From the NCBI RefSeq assembly GCF_900114255.1, contig NZ_FOSL01000007.1, positions 62,001 to 126,000 of the forward strand: a stretch of 64,000 bases of DNA. Direction: 5' to 3'. Position numbers and translations under genes: made by a program. The stretch is from Neomesorhizobium albiziae (GTDB lineage: Bacteria > Pseudomonadota > Alphaproteobacteria > Rhizobiales > Rhizobiaceae). Each line of letters begins with the position of its first letter. Position 1 is the stretch's first letter. Positions 1 through 8,164 of the stretch are shown piece by piece. The notes under the pieces were generated by a model that worked only from the letters and a program-made list of their open reading frames with translations, searched no databases and was not told the DNA's origin.

Positions 1-291
1 TTCATGGCGATGGTCAACAACGTGCCGTCAGACTGGACATGGTCGGCTTTCTCGCTTGGCCGCAACGAGATGGCCTATGTCGCGGCGGCAGTGCTTGCCG
101 GCGGCAATGTGCGTGTCGGACTGGAGGACAATCTCTGGCTGGACAAGGGCGTGCTGGCGACCAATGCGCAACTGGTCGAACGTGCTGTATCGATCGTCGA
201 GAACATGGGTGCGCGGGTGCTCGGCCCGGATGAGGTGCGCAAGAAACTCAATTTGACGAAACGGGCGCCCTTGAGCGCAAAAGCGGCCTGA
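1..291 (+). CDS. Beta-keto acid cleavage enzyme (BKACE), C-terminal part, probable 3-dehydrocarnitine cleavage
   Basis: Partial: the reading frame is open from the first base (TTC at 1-3, ATG at 4), so the gene begins outside the window. The 96 visible residues match the C-terminus of the BKACE (DUF849) family: a WSAFSLGRNEM segment, then AGGNVRVGLEDNLWLDKG and ATNAQLVERAVSIVENMG. These enzymes condense a beta-keto acid with acetyl-CoA and split off acetoacetate. The next gene, 12 bp downstream, encodes L-carnitine dehydrogenase, so the likely substrate is 3-dehydrocarnitine, giving betainyl-CoA plus acetoacetate (the CdhC role). Family assignment is seen in the sequence; the substrate is inferred from context. 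Confidence 0.85.
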   Translation, partial: FMAMVNNVPSDWTWSAFSLGRNEMAYVAAAVLAGGNVRVGLEDNLWLDKGVLATNAQLVERAVSIVENMGARVLGPDEVRKKLNLTKRAPLSAKAA

Positions 292-303
292 CGGAGCCTT
301 GCG

Positions 304-1410
304 ATGACAATCAACAAAGCGGCCGCAATCGGCGGCGGGGTGATCGGCGCTGGCTGGGTCGCGCGGCTTGTGCTCAACGGCATCGACGTTGCAATTTTCG
401 ATCCTGACCCCGAGGCTTCGCGCAAGGTCGGCGAAGTGATGAAGGGCGCGCGCCGCGCCTACAAGCAGATGCTGCCGGGCGGCCTGCCGAAGGAAGGCAG
501 AATCACCTACGCCAAAACCATCGCCGCCGCGGTAGCGGACGCCGATTTCATCCAGGAAAGCGTGCCGGAGCGGCTCGACCTGAAGCACAAGGTGCTGGCC
601 GAGATCGACCTACATGCACCGGCCAACGCCATTGTTGGCTCCTCCACCTCCGGCATCAAGCCGACCGACATGCAGGTGGCGATGAAAAGGCATCCCGAAC
701 GGCTGGTCGTCGGGCACCCTTTCAACCCGGTCTATCTCCTGCCGCTGGTCGAGATCGTCGGCGGCGAACAGACGTTTCCGGAAGCCATCGAAGTCGCCAA
801 GGAAATTTACGCCTCCATCGGCATGAAGCCGGTGGTGATTCGCAAGGAGATCGAGGCCTTCGTCGGCGATCGGCTTCTGGAAGCGGCTTGGCGCGAGGCG
901 TTGTGGCTGGTGAAGGATGGCATCACAACCGTCGAGGAACTCGACGACATCATGCGCTATTCCTTCGGGCTACGCTGGGCGCAGATGGGCATGTTCCAAG
1001 TCTACCGTATCGCTGGCGGAGAGGCCGGCATGCGCCATTTCATGGCGCAGTTCGGGCCGGCCCTGAAATGGCCCTGGACCAAATTGATGGATGTGCCAGA
1101 GTTCAACGACGAACTGGTTGACCTGATCGCCACGCAGTCGGACGAGCAGGCCGGTGACCTTTCGATCCGGGAATTGGAACGGATCCGTGACGATAATCTC
1201 GTCGCCATAATGGATGTGCTGTCGAAGACCAACAAGGGCAAGGGCTGGGGCGCCGGTGCGCTCTACAAGGACTACACCAGGCAACTCGCCAAGCTGGCAG
1301 TGAAGAAGAAGAAGAAGCCGACTTCCAAGGCCGCCGAGAAGGCCAAACCGGCAAAGAAGGCAAAGCCTGCAAAGTCGAAGAAAAAAGCCGCCGGGAAGAA
1401 GAAGGGCTGA
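304..1410 (+). CDS. lcdH: L-carnitine 3-dehydrogenase with a lysine-rich C-terminal tail
   Basis: 368 residues of the 3-hydroxyacyl-CoA dehydrogenase superfamily, close to L-carnitine dehydrogenase (NAD-dependent oxidation of L-carnitine to 3-dehydrocarnitine, cytoplasmic). The Rossmann NAD loop is GGGVIGAG at residues 10-17; GSSTSGIKP (112-120) and GHPFNP with H138 match the active site, followed by E150. It lies between a BKACE gene and an acyl-CoA dehydrogenase, as expected for carnitine catabolism. The catalytic fold ends near residue 330. It is followed by a 35-residue tail (334-368) holding 18 lysines, many alanines and several PAK motifs, unlike an enzyme. Some rhizobial relatives carry a fused thioesterase in this position; here there is only the basic tail. 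Confidence 0.88.
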   Translation: MTINKAAAIGGGVIGAGWVARLVLNGIDVAIFDPDPEASRKVGEVMKGARRAYKQMLPGGLPKEGRITYAKTIAAAVADADFIQESVPERLDLKHKVLAEIDLHAPANAIVGSSTSGIKPTDMQVAMKRHPERLVVGHPFNPVYLLPLVEIVGGEQTFPEAIEVAKEIYASIGMKPVVIRKEIEAFVGDRLLEAAWREALWLVKDGITTVEELDDIMRYSFGLRWAQMGMFQVYRIAGGEAGMRHFMAQFGPALKWPWTKLMDVPEFNDELVDLIATQSDEQAGDLSIRELERIRDDNLVAIMDVLSKTNKGKGWGAGALYKDYTRQLAKLAVKKKKKPTSKAAEKAKPAKKAKPAKSKKKAAGKKKG

Positions 1411-1413
1411 GCC

Positions 1414-2577
1414 ATGGATTTCGGCCTTTCCGAAGAACAGCAACTGATCGTCGACACGACGCGCGCCTTTGTCGAGAACGAGCTGTACCCGCATGAAGCC
1501 GAAGTCGAGCGCAGCGGCCATCTGCGCCCCGATTTGATCGCCGAACTCAAAGCCAAGGCGATCGCCGCCGGCCTCTATGCGGCGAACATGCCGGCGGAGG
1601 TCGGCGGCGCGGGGCTCGATACCGTGACCTGGTTGCTCTACGAGAAGGAACTCGGCCGGGCCAACTATGCGCTGCACTGGACCTGTGTGGCGCGGCCATC
1701 CAACATCCTGCTCGCCGGCACGCCGGAGCAGCGTGAGAAATATCTGTTTCCGTGCATTCGGGGCGAGAAATCCGACTGCCTGGCGATGACCGAGCCGGGT
1801 GCGGGTTCCGATCTGCGCGGCATGAAGGCAAGCGCCGTTCAGGACGGCGACGACTGGGTGCTGAATGGCACCAAACATTTCATCAGCCACGCGGACATCG
1901 CCGACTTCGCCATCGTTTTCATGGCGTCGGGCGAGGAGGATTCGTCGCGCGGCAAACGCAAGAGGATCACCGCCTTCTTCGTCGACAAGGGCAGCAGGGG
2001 TTTCAACGTTCGCGACGGCTACCGCAATGTCTCGCATCGCGGTTACACCAACTCGATCCTTGAGTTCGACGACTGCCGGCTGCCCAAGGAACAAGTGCTT
2101 GGTGAGGTGCACAAAGGCTTCGAGGTGGCCAATTCGTGGCTGGGTGCGACACGCCTGCAGGTCGGCGCCACCTGCCTCGGGCGCGCCGAGCGGGCGCTCG
2201 GCCATGCCATCGAATATGCGGCGCAGCGCCAGCAGTTCGGCCAGCAGATCGGCAAATTCCAGGGCGTGTCGTTCAAGCTTGCCGACATGGCGACGGAACT
2301 GAAGGCGGCCGATCTGATGGTGTTCGAGGCCGGCTGGAAATACGACCAGGGCACCGTGACTGATCAGGACATGGCGATGGCGAAGCTGAAGGCCACGGAA
2401 GTTCTGGCATTCGTTGCCGACGAGGCAATCCAGATCCATGGCGGCATGGGGCTGATGGACGACCTGCCGCTGGAACGCATCTGGCGCGACGCGCGGGTGG
2501 AACGTATCTGGGAGGGCACCAGCGAGATCCAGCGGCATATTATTTCGCGGGCGCTGCTGCGGGCGGTGGGCGGATGA
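1414..2577 (+). CDS. Acyl-CoA dehydrogenase, candidate gamma-butyrobetainyl-CoA/crotonobetainyl-CoA dehydrogenase
   Basis: 387 residues, the usual size of a FAD-dependent acyl-CoA dehydrogenase. It starts 3 bp after the carnitine dehydrogenase stop. Visible family signatures are the N-terminal helical domain (FGLSEEQQLIVDTTRAF), the flavin-binding MTEPGAGSDLRGMKA segment, QRQQFGQQIGKFQ, and IHGGMGLMDDLPLERIWRD followed by WEGTSEIQRHII with the likely catalytic base E367. It would introduce the alpha-beta double bond in a CoA ester. With a CaiD-type hydratase two genes downstream and carnitine dehydrogenase upstream, gamma-butyrobetainyl-CoA to crotonobetainyl-CoA is the most economical substrate, but this is inference. 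Confidence 0.85.
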   Translation: MDFGLSEEQQLIVDTTRAFVENELYPHEAEVERSGHLRPDLIAELKAKAIAAGLYAANMPAEVGGAGLDTVTWLLYEKELGRANYALHWTCVARPSNILLAGTPEQREKYLFPCIRGEKSDCLAMTEPGAGSDLRGMKASAVQDGDDWVLNGTKHFISHADIADFAIVFMASGEEDSSRGKRKRITAFFVDKGSRGFNVRDGYRNVSHRGYTNSILEFDDCRLPKEQVLGEVHKGFEVANSWLGATRLQVGATCLGRAERALGHAIEYAAQRQQFGQQIGKFQGVSFKLADMATELKAADLMVFEAGWKYDQGTVTDQDMAMAKLKATEVLAFVADEAIQIHGGMGLMDDLPLERIWRDARVERIWEGTSEIQRHIISRALLRAVGG

Positions 2578-2626
2578 GGGCTGCTGCTGTTTTTTCGTTG
2601 TCGGGGGAGAAGGGGAAGTGTACCCC

Positions 2627-4819
2627 ATGAGCCGCCTCGAACGCCTCCTCCGTCCGAAATCCATCGCCGTCTTCGGCGGCGTGCAGGCTGCCGCCGTCGT
2701 CAAGCAATGCCAAAAGATGGGCTTTGCAGGCGACATCTGGCCAGTGCACCCGACCAAGGATGAGGTCGCGGGCGTCCAGGCTTACCGGTCGGTTGATGAT
2801 TTGCCGGCCTCACCGGATGCTTCCTTTGTCGGCGTTAACCGACATCTGACCCTTGAAATTATTGCATCGTTACGGAAACGAAACGCCGGTGGGGCCATTT
2901 GTTTCGCAGCCGGATTCCTTGAAACGGGAGCTTACGATGCCGAAGGTGAAGGACTCCAGGCCAGACTGATCGAGGCGGCGGGAGAAATGCCGATCATCGG
3001 ACCGAACTGTTATGGCCTGATCAATTATGCCGATGGTGCCCTGTTGTGGCCCGACCAGCATGGCGGCCAGCGGCTCGCACCAGGTTCACGGGGTGCTGCG
3101 ATCGTCACGCAGTCTTCCAACATCGCCTGCAATCTGACCATGCAGAAGCGGGGCCTGCCGGTGTCGTTCCTGATGACCGCCGGCAACCAGGCGCAGACCG
3201 GCTTGTCGGAAATGGCGCTCGGCCTGATCGAGGACGAGCGGGTCTCGTGTCTCGGCCTGCATATCGAGGGCTTCGACAGCGCCGCTGGTTTTGAGCGGCT
3301 GGCGGCGCGGGCCCGCGAACTGAAAAAGCCGATCGTCGCCATGAAGGTCGGCCGCTCGGAGCAGGCACGCCAGGCCACGATCTCGCACACCGCATCCCTT
3401 GCCGGCTCCGACGCGGCATCCGACTCGTTCCTGAAGCGACTCGGCATCGCACGGGTGAACTCGATACCGTCGTTCCTCGAAACGTTGAAACTCCTGCATG
3501 CCGGTGGGCCGCTTGCCGGCCATTCGCTGTCGTCGATGAGCTGCTCCGGCGGCGAAGCCTCCGTGATGGCCGACAGTGCGGAGGGGCGAAAGGTTCGTTT
3601 CCCCGGTTTGACCGACGAACACCGCGCGCGGGTGAAGTCGACGCTCGGGCCGTTGGTGGCAGTCACCAATCCGCTCGATTATCACACCTTCATCTGGAAC
3701 AACGAACCGGCAATGACCGAGACTTTCACCGCGATGGTTTCGGGCGGCTTCGATCTCAACATGCTGGTGCTGGATTTTCCCCGCCTCGACCGCTGCTCCG
3801 ACGCCGATTGGTGGCCGACGGTGGGGGCCTTCGAGGCTGCGCTGAAGACCAACGGCGCACGCGGGGCAGTGGTGGCGTCGATGCTGGAAAACCTGCCGGA
3901 AGAGCATGCGGCCGAATTATTTCGGCGCGGAATCGTTCCGTTGCATGGTATCGCCGAAGCGATGGATGCGGCGGAAGCGGCGGCGTTTGTCGGCGAGGCA
4001 TGGCAGCGAGTTCTTACCTCTCCTTTGTGGGGCGGTCGCGCCGAAGGCGCTGGTTGGGGTATGAACGTCGACACCACCACTCCGGACCTGTGGCCCGACC
4101 CTTTCCTCAGCGGAGAGGATAAGCACGCTCTCTCCGAAGCCGAAGCAAAGGAGATGCTCGCCGAAGCCGGGCTGCCCGTGCCCAAGGGAGCGCGAGCTAC
4201 GACCGTCGACGAGGCGGTGCGTGCCGCCGTTGCGCTCGGCTTTCCCGTTGCGCTAAAGGCGCTCGGCCTGGCGCACAAATCGGAGCATGGTGCCGTGAGG
4301 CTCAACCTGCGCGACGCACAGAGCGTGCGCGCGGCAGCGGGCGACCTCGCTGGCCTCGGCAGCGGCTTTCTTGTCGAGCGCATGGTGCAGGGCGGGGTCG
4401 CCGAACTGATCGTGGGCATCACCGCCGACCCGCTGTTCGGTCCAGTGATGACCGTCGGTAGCGGTGGTGTGCTGGTGGAACTTCTGAAGGACTGCGCCAC
4501 CTTGCTTCTGCCGGCGGCGCGCGAGGATATTGAAGCCGCTTTGCGCGGCCTCAAGATGTTTCCGCTGCTTGACGGTTATCGCGGTCGCGCCAAGGCCGAT
4601 CTCGATGCGGCGGTGGACGCTATTCTCGGCATCGCCGATTTCGCCCTGCGCAACGCTGGCCGGATCGAAGAACTCGATATCAACCCGCTGATCGTCTGCG
4701 GTGAGGGCATAGGCGCGTGGATAGCCGACGCACTGCTGGTCGGGACTTCCCTTCTCCCCGTAAACGGAGAGATCGCAGTTGATCGCAATGCTGCGCCGTT
4801 CCGGTCAGCGGCGAAGTAA
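2627..4819 (+). CDS. NDP-forming acyl-CoA synthetase (acetate-CoA ligase family)
   Basis: 730 residues counted from ATG 2627; an in-frame GTG at 2618 would add three residues, but the purine-rich AAGGGG tract at about 2610-2615 is better placed for the ATG. The N-terminal part (LLRPKSIAVFGG) is a CoA-binding domain, followed by succinyl-CoA-synthetase-like flavodoxin domains (IIGPNCYGLINY, SHTASLAGSD with the likely phospho-histidine). The C-terminal part from about residue 500 is an ATP-grasp domain (LPVPKGARATTVDEAVRAA, ALKALGLAHKSEHGAV, ELDINPLIV). The fused beta-alpha layout is typical of ADP-forming CoA ligases. It probably activates a carnitine-pathway acid such as gamma-butyrobetaine or crotonobetaine; classic cai systems use AMP-forming CaiC or CoA-transferase CaiB instead. 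Confidence 0.85.
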   Translation: MSRLERLLRPKSIAVFGGVQAAAVVKQCQKMGFAGDIWPVHPTKDEVAGVQAYRSVDDLPASPDASFVGVNRHLTLEIIASLRKRNAGGAICFAAGFLETGAYDAEGEGLQARLIEAAGEMPIIGPNCYGLINYADGALLWPDQHGGQRLAPGSRGAAIVTQSSNIACNLTMQKRGLPVSFLMTAGNQAQTGLSEMALGLIEDERVSCLGLHIEGFDSAAGFERLAARARELKKPIVAMKVGRSEQARQATISHTASLAGSDAASDSFLKRLGIARVNSIPSFLETLKLLHAGGPLAGHSLSSMSCSGGEASVMADSAEGRKVRFPGLTDEHRARVKSTLGPLVAVTNPLDYHTFIWNNEPAMTETFTAMVSGGFDLNMLVLDFPRLDRCSDADWWPTVGAFEAALKTNGARGAVVASMLENLPEEHAAELFRRGIVPLHGIAEAMDAAEAAAFVGEAWQRVLTSPLWGGRAEGAGWGMNVDTTTPDLWPDPFLSGEDKHALSEAEAKEMLAEAGLPVPKGARATTVDEAVRAAVALGFPVALKALGLAHKSEHGAVRLNLRDAQSVRAAAGDLAGLGSGFLVERMVQGGVAELIVGITADPLFGPVMTVGSGGVLVELLKDCATLLLPAAREDIEAALRGLKMFPLLDGYRGRAKADLDAAVDAILGIADFALRNAGRIEELDINPLIVCGEGIGAWIADALLVGTSLLPVNGEIAVDRNAAPFRSAAK

Positions 4820-4832
4820 AAGGAGGTATCCG

Positions 4833-5615
4833 GTGTCCGACGTCGTAAAAACCCGCCGCGAAGGCGCGGTTCTCGAAATCACGCTCGACCGGCCGAAGGC
4901 CAACGCGATCGACCTGAAGACATCGCGCCTGCTTGGCGAGACCTTTCGCGCTTTCCGCGACGATCCCGAATTGCGCGTCGCCATCGTGAAGACGGCGGGC
5001 GACAAGTTCTTTTCGGCCGGCTGGGACTTGAAGGCCGCCGCGAGCGGCGACGCGGTTGACGGTGACTACGGCGTTGGCGGTTTCGGCGGCCTGCAGGAAT
5101 TGCGCGATATGAACAAGCCTGTGATCGCCTGCGTCAACGGCATGGCGGTGGGTGGCGGTTTCGAACTCGCATTGTCCTGCGACCTGATTTACGCGTCCGA
5201 GCATTCGAGCTTCGCACTGCCCGAAATCAGGGCAGGAACCCTGGCCGACGCGGCGACCGTAAAGCTGCCGAAACGCATTCCTTATCATGTCGCTATGGAT
5301 CTGCTGCTGACCGGCCGCTGGATGGACGTGGCTGAGGCGCATCGCTGGGGCCTGGTCAACGAGGTGCTCTCCGCCGACAAGCTTGAGGAGCGTGTTTGGG
5401 AAATTGCCCGGCTTCTGGCCAACGGACCTCCACTGGTCTTTGCCGCGATCAAGGAAGTGGCGCGCGAGGCCGAGGCGATGACCTTCCAGGATGCGATGAA
5501 CTGGATCACCAAGCGCAAATTCCGTACCGTCGACGAGCTGTATGCGTCGGAAGACGGCCAGGAGGGTTTTCGCGCGTTTGCCGAAAAACGCGAGCCGGTG
5601 TGGAAGGGGAAATGA
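4833..5615 (+). CDS. caiD: Carnitinyl-CoA dehydratase-like enoyl-CoA hydratase
   Basis: 260 residues. The start is set at GTG 4833, which has a perfect AGGAGG ribosome site at 4821-4826; upstream ATGs in this frame overlap the previous gene. The protein is a crotonase-fold hydratase strikingly similar to CaiD: LDRPKANAIDLKTS, DKFFSAGWDLKAAA (oxyanion loop), VNGMAVGGGFELALSCDL with E111, and SFALPEIRAG with E131. The two glutamates sit at the same numbers as the catalytic pair of E. coli CaiD. It should interconvert L-carnitinyl-CoA and crotonobetainyl-CoA, linking the upstream acyl-CoA ligase and dehydrogenase to L-carnitine. It ends in an ATGA overlap with the next gene. Confidence 0.87.
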   Translation: MSDVVKTRREGAVLEITLDRPKANAIDLKTSRLLGETFRAFRDDPELRVAIVKTAGDKFFSAGWDLKAAASGDAVDGDYGVGGFGGLQELRDMNKPVIACVNGMAVGGGFELALSCDLIYASEHSSFALPEIRAGTLADAATVKLPKRIPYHVAMDLLLTGRWMDVAEAHRWGLVNEVLSADKLEERVWEIARLLANGPPLVFAAIKEVAREAEAMTFQDAMNWITKRKFRTVDELYASEDGQEGFRAFAEKREPVWKGK

Positions 5616-6550
5616 CCGACTACGCAAAACTCATCGACGCCGAGACCTGGGCGTTCATCGAGCGGACAAACTCCTACTACCCACCTGACACGATCGACTA
5701 CACGATTGACCAGCAGCGCGGCATCTACGACCGCATGTGCCGGCAGTTCTTTGCCGGCTATCCCGAAGGCGTGACCGCGCAAACCGCCGCAATAAAAACG
5801 CCCTCGCATGACATCCCGATCCGAATCTACCGGGCGCTGCCGGAAGCCTCGGCCATCGTTCTTTATTTCCACGGCGGCGGCTTCATCCTCGGCGGCCTCG
5901 ACAGCCATGACGATGTCTGCGCGGAACTTTGCCAGCGCAGTGGATACGAGGTGGTGTCGGTCGACTACCGCCTGGCGCCGGAGCACAAGCACCCTGCGGC
6001 TTTCGATGACGCGATGAGCGCCTTCGCCTGGGCTGCTGGCACCTACCGGCTGCCGATTCTTTTGTGCGGCGATTCAGCCGGAGGCAATCTCGCCGCCGCG
6101 GTGAGCCACGCGACACGCGGGCATGGGCGCGCTCCGGTTGGCCAGGTGCTGATCTATCCCGGCCTAGGCGGCGACCAGTCGACAGGTTCCTACGTCACCC
6201 ATGCCGAAGCGCCGATGCTGACAGTGCGCGATCTCAATTTCTACAAGCAGATACGCGCCGGCGAGCGCGACGTTTCCGGGGATGTCACCTCCGCGCCGCT
6301 GGCCGACACGGACTTTTCCGACCTGCCGCCAACCGTCATCATCACCGCGCAGTGCGATCCGCTGTCGTCCGACGGTGAGGCGTACAGTTCGCGTATCTCA
6401 ACTGCCGGCGGCAAAGCGTGGTGGTTCGAAGAGCCGGGCATGGTGCATGGCTATCTGAGGGCGAGGCACACGGTCGGTCGGGCTCGGGCCAGTTTTTCGC
6501 GCATCGTTGATGCGGCAAGTGCGCTCTGCAAGGGCGACTGGCCATATTGA
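5612..6550 (+). CDS. Alpha/beta hydrolase, hormone-sensitive-lipase family esterase
   Basis: 312 residues; ATG 5612 overlaps the caiD stop by 4 bp (ATGA), indicating translational coupling in one operon. Features of the HSL/carboxylesterase family are clear: oxyanion motif HGGGF (87-91), VVSVDYRLAPEHKHPAAFDDA, nucleophile motif GDSAGG with S155, and the later TAQCDPLSSDG (Asp) and MVHGYLR (His) that complete the triad. No signal peptide, so it is cytoplasmic. In this operon it could hydrolyse an acyl-carnitine ester, or release carnitine from a CoA or other ester, but the family is broad and the substrate cannot be read from the sequence. Confidence 0.82.
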   Translation: MTDYAKLIDAETWAFIERTNSYYPPDTIDYTIDQQRGIYDRMCRQFFAGYPEGVTAQTAAIKTPSHDIPIRIYRALPEASAIVLYFHGGGFILGGLDSHDDVCAELCQRSGYEVVSVDYRLAPEHKHPAAFDDAMSAFAWAAGTYRLPILLCGDSAGGNLAAAVSHATRGHGRAPVGQVLIYPGLGGDQSTGSYVTHAEAPMLTVRDLNFYKQIRAGERDVSGDVTSAPLADTDFSDLPPTVIITAQCDPLSSDGEAYSSRISTAGGKAWWFEEPGMVHGYLRARHTVGRARASFSRIVDAASALCKGDWPY

Positions 6551-6681
6551 ACCGTTGCCGGTCGTGGTCGATCCGTAACGTCCTGTAGCACAATGTTAGG
6601 TGCCAGCCGGGTCGTCAGGGACGGCCCCCGATGTTAAGCCTGTTGCCGGGAGACCTTTAGACACAGCGACAGGAGACCACC

Positions 6682-8130
6682 ATGCCCACTGTGCCCAACG
6701 CCAAAGGCGTTCTTCTCCCCTACAGCGGTTCCTCGGTCAGTCATTTTTCAGCGACGAATTCCGGCCCGCAACTTTTTGGCAGCGCCAGGAATGATTCGAT
6801 GTGGGGCGATAGCCGGGTGAATGTCACCATGCATGGCGGGCTGGGCGACGACATCTACTACCTCTACTCCAGTATCAACCGGGCCTCGGAACAGGCCGGC
6901 GGCGGCATCGATACCGTCGAGACGTGGATGAGCTACACGCTGCCTGAAAATATTGAAAACCTTACGGTCACCGGCAGCGGGCGCTTTGCCATCGGAAATG
7001 CTGCCGACAACATCATTAGCGGCGGCTCCGGAAAGCAGACAATCGACGGAGGCCTTGGCGACGACATGCTGAAGGGCGGTACCGGAGCCGATACTTTCAT
7101 TTTCGCGGCTGGGACCGGAAGCGACCTGATCCTGGACTTCGAGAACCATGACGCGGTTCGCCTGAACGGCTACGGATTCAGCTCGTTTGACGAAGTCCAG
7201 GCCAACATGGTTCAGACCGGAACCAACGTGCGGCTGAACCTCGGCCAGGGCGAAGAGCTGGTGTTTGCAAACGCTACCGTCAACCAGTTTGCTGCGAGCC
7301 AGTTCAAGCTCAGCCTCGACCGGTCCGCGCTCAGTTTGTCCTTTGCGGATGAGTTCGGCACGCTCAGCCTGCGCAACGGCACCAGCGGCACCTGGGATAC
7401 GAATTTCTGGTGGGGCGGGGAAAACGGCAGCACGCTCAGCTCAAACGGCGAAAAGCAGTGGTATATTGACCATGAGTACGGGCCGACGAGTTCCGTCGAT
7501 CCGTTCGACGTCGAAGGCGGTGTGCTGACGATCACCGCGGCGCGGGCGCCGGATGCGATCCGGCCCTATATCAACAACTACGAATACACGTCGGGGTTGC
7601 TGACTACCCAGGAGTCCTTTGCCCAGACCTACGGCTATTTCGAGATCCGCGCCGACATGCCGGACAATCACGGCGTTTGGCCGGCGTTCTGGCTGCTGCC
7701 GGCGGACGGCTCCTGGCCGCCGGAACTCGATGTGGTGGAAATGCGCGGGCAGGACCCGAACACCGTCCATGTCGCGGCGCATACGAACGAGACCGGCAGC
7801 CGCACGGTGGTCGGATCCGCGGTGAACGTGGCGGACACCGAAGGCTTCCATAACTACGGCCTTTTATGGACGGAGGACGAACTCATCTGGTACTTCGACG
7901 ACGTCGAGGTGTTTCGCACCGACACGCCGGCAGACATGCACGATCCCATGTATATGCTGGTCAATCTGGCCGTTGGGGGTGCTGCCGGAACGCCCTCCGA
8001 CGGGCTGGCAACGCCTGCGGAAATGCAGATCGACTATATCCGCGCCTATGAACTGAACGATGTGGGCTCAATTGCCGACGCAGGCCGCACCGCCAACACA
8101 TGGGGCGACACGGGGGATTGGTTGATTTAA
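6682..8130 (+). CDS. Secreted RTX-type GH16 beta-glycanase (ExsH-like)
   Basis: 482 residues, preceded by AGGAG before ATG 6682. No Sec signal is visible. The N-terminal third carries RTX-type glycine/aspartate repeats (HGGLGDDIYY at 51-60, ISGGSGKQTIDGGLGDDMLKG ending near residue 132, GGTGADTFIF at 132-141), which bind calcium and mark type I (HlyD/TolC-like) secretion. Residues from about 215 form a glycoside hydrolase family 16 domain with the catalytic signature ELDVVE, E348 nucleophile, D350 and E353 acid/base. Architecture and length match ExsH of Sinorhizobium, an endo-beta-glycanase that trims succinoglycan-type exopolysaccharide. No type I transporter gene is adjacent. It is monocistronic, with a 131-bp upstream spacer. 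Confidence 0.88.
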   Translation: MPTVPNAKGVLLPYSGSSVSHFSATNSGPQLFGSARNDSMWGDSRVNVTMHGGLGDDIYYLYSSINRASEQAGGGIDTVETWMSYTLPENIENLTVTGSGRFAIGNAADNIISGGSGKQTIDGGLGDDMLKGGTGADTFIFAAGTGSDLILDFENHDAVRLNGYGFSSFDEVQANMVQTGTNVRLNLGQGEELVFANATVNQFAASQFKLSLDRSALSLSFADEFGTLSLRNGTSGTWDTNFWWGGENGSTLSSNGEKQWYIDHEYGPTSSVDPFDVEGGVLTITAARAPDAIRPYINNYEYTSGLLTTQESFAQTYGYFEIRADMPDNHGVWPAFWLLPADGSWPPELDVVEMRGQDPNTVHVAAHTNETGSRTVVGSAVNVADTEGFHNYGLLWTEDELIWYFDDVEVFRTDTPADMHDPMYMLVNLAVGGAAGTPSDGLATPAEMQIDYIRAYELNDVGSIADAGRTANTWGDTGDWLI

Positions 8131-8164
8131 CAGGACCTGCGGGGGCGGAACTGAAGGTCCCTGC

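Noticed and set aside
970-2757. 595-codon open frame on the minus strand
   Set aside because: It is a shadow of the carnitine dehydrogenase and acyl-CoA dehydrogenase genes; its product is Arg/His-rich without any domain, while the plus-strand frames show clear families.
8131-8164. Weak inverted repeat AGGACCT / AGGTCCCT between convergent genes
   Set aside because: Imperfect 7-bp arms and no U-tract; not convincing as a terminator.
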